A stretch of DNA of 23,318 nt from Spirochaetaceae bacterium UBA6243 (lineage in GTDB: Bacteria; Spirochaetota; Spirochaetia; Treponematales; Rectinemataceae): the NCBI GenBank assembly GCA_002441395.1, contig DJVZ01000051.1, forward strand, positions 1 to 23,318, given 5' to 3'. The notes beneath the pieces are model-generated. The model worked only from the letters and a program-made list of their open reading frames with translations. It did no database searches and was not told where the DNA came from. Made by a program: the position numbers and the translations under genes. Of the stretch, positions 20,303 to 23,318 are shown one piece after another (the first letter of the stretch is position 1; every line of letters starts with the position of its first letter).

Positions 20303-20839
20303 ATGGACTACATTCTCGATGAAGTCGAGCGATTTTATAAGATCATCAAGCTAAAGCCATTCCGAAGAACGCCCGGGGTGGCATTCGATATTCTGCCCAT
20401 GCAATTTTTGCCGCACATCGAAGGTATTGATCGTGTGATTCACCAGAGACGGGCACTGTCTCCAGGTTCGGTCGGCAATGTAGAACGGCCGTGGTATATG
20501 CACCCGCACCAGGAAGACAACCTCATCGTGCTCCATGGCGTGCGCACCGTGGATATTTACACGCTTGAGCACCGCCGCGTCGAGACTTTCGTGGTTGAGC
20601 CCGAGCGCATTGTGCACAATGGCAAGGTGATCTTCGAAGGGCCCGCCATGGTAGTGTGGCCGACCCATGTGTTTCACCGGATTGTATCCGGCGACGAGGG
20701 CTCGGCTTCACTCAACTTTGCGGTACGCTTGCCGGGATTTGATCCCGAAACGAATTTTTCGATCTATGACCTGAATACCAAAACAGGCGAATATCGGGAA
20801 ATCCGGAGAGGCAGCCTCGATCAATCCGGTGATGTCTGA
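20303..20839 (+). CDS. Cupin-domain protein of unknown function
   Basis: The ATG at 20303 follows GGAGGAG at 20291-20297 with good spacing, giving 178 residues. A single cupin barrel is suggested by RPWYMHPHQEDNLIVLHGVRTVDIYTLEH, with His and Glu residues placed like a metal site, and GPAMVVWPTHVFHRIVSGDEGSASLNFAV for the second motif. No signal peptide is present. Such proteins include sugar isomerases, dioxygenases and sensors, and nothing here allows a choice. It is divergent from dxs and is followed after 6 bp by an unrecognised gene, probably co-transcribed. Confidence 0.75.
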   Translation: MDYILDEVERFYKIIKLKPFRRTPGVAFDILPMQFLPHIEGIDRVIHQRRALSPGSVGNVERPWYMHPHQEDNLIVLHGVRTVDIYTLEHRRVETFVVEPERIVHNGKVIFEGPAMVVWPTHVFHRIVSGDEGSASLNFAVRLPGFDPETNFSIYDLNTKTGEYREIRRGSLDQSGDV

Positions 20840-20845
20840 ACTCCG

Positions 20846-21346
20846 ATGAACATCGCTCTCCGGATTCTCCATCTGCATCGTGCACTTCATTATGTCCCGA
20901 TCGAGAAGCCTGCGCACTTTGATGAAACAGCGCTTGCAAAACTGGCTTCGCAATTCGGAGAATGCCTTTTGGTATTTCAAAAAAGCGCCTTCTTCACGAT
21001 GACCGGCGACGGGCCGAGGGTTTCGGGTAACCCCGAGCCTGACGCCGCGTATCGAATTGCCGCTCAAGAAACACCTTCGCCCGCGGGAATGGGCGGACAA
21101 AACAGCGCCGGAGGTGCACCCTTCGGGTTTTTGCTCGCCGCCGGCGATTATGTCTTCTTTCAGTGGCACGCGTGGCATGAAACTGAAAAATCCGCACGCC
21201 CGTCATACGCCGCGATGCTTGAAGAAGTCGTGCGCGAAATATGGTGGCAGAGGCTCGAGTGTGAGGGGCCTTGGTTTTTACGGCTTGTCTTCGAAGACGA
21301 CAAGGTCGCGGTTCAGGCGCTGAGAGCGTTAAAAAAGGCACCCTGA
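20846..21346 (+). CDS. Hypothetical protein (166 aa), partner of the cupin gene
   Basis: The ATG at 20846 lies 6 bp after the cupin stop; no clear ribosome-binding site is seen, so translation may be coupled. The 166-residue product is soluble, with segments MNIALRILHLHRALHYVPIEK, FGFLLAAGDYVFFQWHAWHE and EIWWQRLECEGPWFLRLVFEDDKVAVQALRALKK. I do not recognise the family. The Trp-rich C-terminal half and the LLAAGDYVFFQ strand suggest a small alpha/beta fold. Its last codons lie within the terminator of the convergent alaS gene. The antisense frames here look like shadows. Confidence 0.6.
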   Translation: MNIALRILHLHRALHYVPIEKPAHFDETALAKLASQFGECLLVFQKSAFFTMTGDGPRVSGNPEPDAAYRIAAQETPSPAGMGGQNSAGGAPFGFLLAAGDYVFFQWHAWHETEKSARPSYAAMLEEVVREIWWQRLECEGPWFLRLVFEDDKVAVQALRALKKAP

Positions 21347-21358
21347 GTGGTGGGCGCC
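21331..21358 (-). terminator. Intrinsic terminator of alaS
   Basis: On the minus strand GGCGCCC pairs with GGGTGCC (one U-G pair) across an 8-nt loop and is followed by six T residues (21331-21336). It begins 12 bp after the alaS stop and overlaps the last codons of the convergent gene ending at 21346. Confidence 0.75.
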
Positions 21359-21369
21359 CCGTACCATCC

Positions 21370-23169
21370 TTATTCCAGCACCGCGTAGATTCGCCGCACG
21401 CCGGCGCTCGATGACTGTTCCTTGATGATCTTGAATTTGCCGAGCTCGCCGGTGCGCGCGACATGCGGGCCCCCGCACACTTCCTTCGAAAAATCGCCCA
21501 TAGTGTAGACTTTGACAATCGGTTCGTACTTCTCACCAAAGAGCGCGATGGCACCGGAAGCCTTCGCGTCTTCAAGCGGCATCATCTCCATGGTGACCGG
21601 CAGATCGCGCGCGATCTGTTCGTTGACAATGCGCTCGACCTCGGCGATCTGCTCTCTGGTCATGGGCGCCGGATGCGAGAAATCGAAGCGCATGCGCTCG
21701 GCGGTGATGTTTGAACCTTTCTGTGCGACATGATCGCCCAGGACAATGCGCAGGGCCTTGTGCAGGAGGTGTGTCGCGCTGTGGTACCTGGTCGCGATCT
21801 CGGAGTGATCCGCCAGCCCGCCCTTGAACACCTGCTCGCTGCCCGCGCGCGAAAGCTCCTGGTGCTTCTTGAAGGCTTCGTCGAAGCCGGCGCGGTCCAC
21901 GACGAGCCCTTGTTCGGCCGCGAGTTCTTCGGTGAGCTCGATAGGGAAGCCATAGGTGTCGTAGAGTCTGAACGCGAGGCGGCCAGACATGATTCTTTCG
22001 GGGTTCCGAAGGAGGTTCGGCAGCATTTTCTCGAATTCGTGCTCACCTTTCTGCAGGGTCTCGAGGAACTTCTGCTCTTCGCGCTCGAGCTCATCGAGGA
22101 TACGCGCGCTGTTTTCGACGAGTTCGGGATAGGGCGAGCGGTAAATATCGATGACCGCGCGGGCGGGTTTGGCGAGGAAAATGCCGTCGATGCCGAGCTT
22201 GCGGCCGTGGCGCACCGCGCGCCTGATGAGGCGGCGGAGCACGTAGCCGGCGCCGATATTGGAAGGGAGCACGGCTTTCGGATCGCCGAGAATGAAGGTG
22301 GCGGCGCGGATGTGGTCGGCGACGATGCGGAAGCTGCGGTCGACCTCGGGATCATTGTCGGGCGCGGCGTACTTTTTACCGGTGATCGACTCGAGGACCG
22401 CGAGGATGGGGGTAAAAGCCTCGGTCTCGTAGACCGATTTCTTGCCCTGGAGCATGGCGACCGTGCGCTCGATGCCCATGCCGGTGTCCACGCAGGGGTG
22501 CGCGAGCGGCTCATAGGCGCCGGCCGAGGTCTTGTTGTACTGCATGAACACATCGTTCCAAATCTCGAAGTATTTGCCGCAGTGACAGCCGGGTTTGCAG
22601 TCGGGCCCGCACGCGGGCAGGCCGGTATCGACGAACATCTCCGTATCGGGACCGCAGGGGCCGGTCTCCCCCGCCGGTCCCCACCAGTTGTCCTCGCGCG
22701 GAAGGAAATAGATCCGCTCATCGGGGATGCCGACGGACCGCCAGATTTCCGCGGACTCGCTGTCGCGCGGTATCGACGCTTCGCCCGCGAACACCGTCAC
22801 GGACAGTTTCTCAGGATCGATCCCCAGGTAGTCGGGGCTTGTTAAAAATTCGTACGACCAGCGGATCGCCTCTTTCTTGAAATAGTCGCCGAGCGACCAG
22901 TTGCCGAGCATCTCGAAGAGTGTGAGGTGGCTCGGATCGCCCACGGCGTCGATATCGCCGGTGCGGATGCACTTCTGGTAGTCGGTGAGGCGCCTGCCGG
23001 CCGGATGCGGTTCGCCGAGCAGATAGGGGACGAGCGGATGCATGCCCGCAGTCGTAAAAAGCACCGTCGGATCGTTCTCCGGGATGAGCGATTTGCCGCT
23101 GATCTCGGCATGTCCGCGGGCCCTGAAAAATTCAATGTATTTTCTGCGCAGTTCGTGGATTGTAATCAT
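21370..23169 (-). CDS. alaS: Alanyl-tRNA synthetase, short spirochaete-type form
   Basis: AlaRS charges tRNA-Ala and clears mischarged serine. The protein has 599 residues against about 870 in most bacteria. It keeps the class II catalytic domain (GDIDAVGDPSHLTLFEMLGNWSLGDYFKKEA, then VDTGMGIERTVAMLQG) and the editing domain with HSATH (His463, His467) and CGGPH (Cys565, His569), but ends at RRIYAVLE, so the C-terminal dimerisation/C-Ala domain is absent. Spirochaete AlaRSs are known to be short in this way. A cysteine cluster, CGPDCKPGCHC (Cys188, 192, 196 and 198 region), lies between catalytic motifs and may bind zinc. The ATG at 23169 has no strong ribosome-binding site and lies 12 bp after the stop of a preceding frame. 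Confidence 0.97.
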   Translation of the reverse strand: MITIHELRRKYIEFFRARGHAEISGKSLIPENDPTVLFTTAGMHPLVPYLLGEPHPAGRRLTDYQKCIRTGDIDAVGDPSHLTLFEMLGNWSLGDYFKKEAIRWSYEFLTSPDYLGIDPEKLSVTVFAGEASIPRDSESAEIWRSVGIPDERIYFLPREDNWWGPAGETGPCGPDTEMFVDTGLPACGPDCKPGCHCGKYFEIWNDVFMQYNKTSAGAYEPLAHPCVDTGMGIERTVAMLQGKKSVYETEAFTPILAVLESITGKKYAAPDNDPEVDRSFRIVADHIRAATFILGDPKAVLPSNIGAGYVLRRLIRRAVRHGRKLGIDGIFLAKPARAVIDIYRSPYPELVENSARILDELEREEQKFLETLQKGEHEFEKMLPNLLRNPERIMSGRLAFRLYDTYGFPIELTEELAAEQGLVVDRAGFDEAFKKHQELSRAGSEQVFKGGLADHSEIATRYHSATHLLHKALRIVLGDHVAQKGSNITAERMRFDFSHPAPMTREQIAEVERIVNEQIARDLPVTMEMMPLEDAKASGAIALFGEKYEPIVKVYTMGDFSKEVCGGPHVARTGELGKFKIIKEQSSSAGVRRIYAVLE

Positions 23170-23181
23170 AGCGGAGCAAGT

Positions 23182-23318
23182 TTACCGAAAGCCCTGTACC
23201 TGGTCAATGATCGAAGCGTCCCGGTAAAGCTCGGCAACGCGCCATCGCTGCGGGATATCAGAGTAAAGCATTTCAGTTTTTATTCTTCCTGGATGAGCCA
23301 ATTTCAAAAGTCTGTTGC
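23182..23318 (-). CDS. 3' end of an unidentified gene upstream of alaS
   Basis: A minus-strand frame with no stop codon runs in from the window edge to a TAA at 23182-23184. The last 44 residues read RLLKLAHPGRIKTEMLYSD, then IPQRWRVAELYRDASIIDQ and VQGFR. The sequence looks coding in composition. It lies 12 bp before alaS on the same strand, so alaS may be the second gene of an operon. An ATG within it would allow a 28-residue peptide instead. I cannot identify the protein from this fragment. Confidence 0.45.
   Translation of the reverse strand, partial: NRLLKLAHPGRIKTEMLYSDIPQRWRVAELYRDASIIDQVQGFR

Noticed and set aside
21660..22845. Long open frames on both strands (353 codons minus, 371 codons plus)
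   Set aside because: Both overlap alaS, whose motifs are complete, and both have biased composition typical of shadows in G+C-rich genes.

Overview
This 23.3 kb bacterial window most likely comes from a member of the Spirochaetota, perhaps a Treponema/Rectinema-like anaerobe. The main evidence is a short 599-residue alanyl-tRNA synthetase that stops after the editing domain, as in spirochaetes. The RNase Y-YmdB pair and the c-di-AMP synthase/YbbR pair show a bacterium with Gram-positive-style RNA turnover and nucleotide signalling, while the signal-peptide, barrel-like protein at 3069-4523 argues for an outer membrane. The assignment is inference; no 16S rRNA gene is present.

Layout. (1) 1-3014, plus strand: the end of araB, then araA and araD, the pathway from L-arabinose to D-xylulose-5-phosphate. 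(2) 3069-4523, minus: an exported, probably outer-membrane barrel protein with a clear promoter. (3) 4633-9492: an integrative element of about 4.8 kb in the 3' part of a tRNA-Leu(GAG) gene. It is bounded by a perfect 52-bp direct repeat, and the tRNA gene has been rebuilt at the right end. It carries a toxin-antitoxin operon with a third small gene, an unknown two-gene cassette divergent from a small helix-turn-helix gene, a candidate self-contained structured small RNA, a decayed ISNCY-type insertion sequence and a tyrosine integrase. The integrase and the transposase both appear internally deleted in frame, so the element is probably stranded. The region is visibly richer in A+T than its surroundings.

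(4) 9660-12034, minus: rny and ymdB, overlapping by 4 bp, with a strong promoter. (5) 12166-12911, plus: a glycine/arginine-tailed RRM RNA-binding protein behind a structured leader of about 300 nt, followed by two intrinsic terminators. (6) 12995-20181, minus: a tightly packed, mostly overlapping operon dxs-folP-cdaA-ybbR-acpS-truA-rluD-like, joining isoprenoid, folate, c-di-AMP, acyl-carrier-protein and pseudouridine functions. (7) 20303-21346, plus: a cupin gene and an unrecognised gene. (8) 21370-23318, minus: alaS with its own terminator, preceded by the 3' end of another unidentified gene.

The most rewarding parts are the tRNA-integrated element (its att repeats, paired arm-type repeats, self-contained small RNA candidate at 6005-6085, and a promoter reading through a stranded tRNA-Leu half) and the folded leader of the RRM gene. 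No CRISPR array, rRNA gene or recognised large defence system was found.
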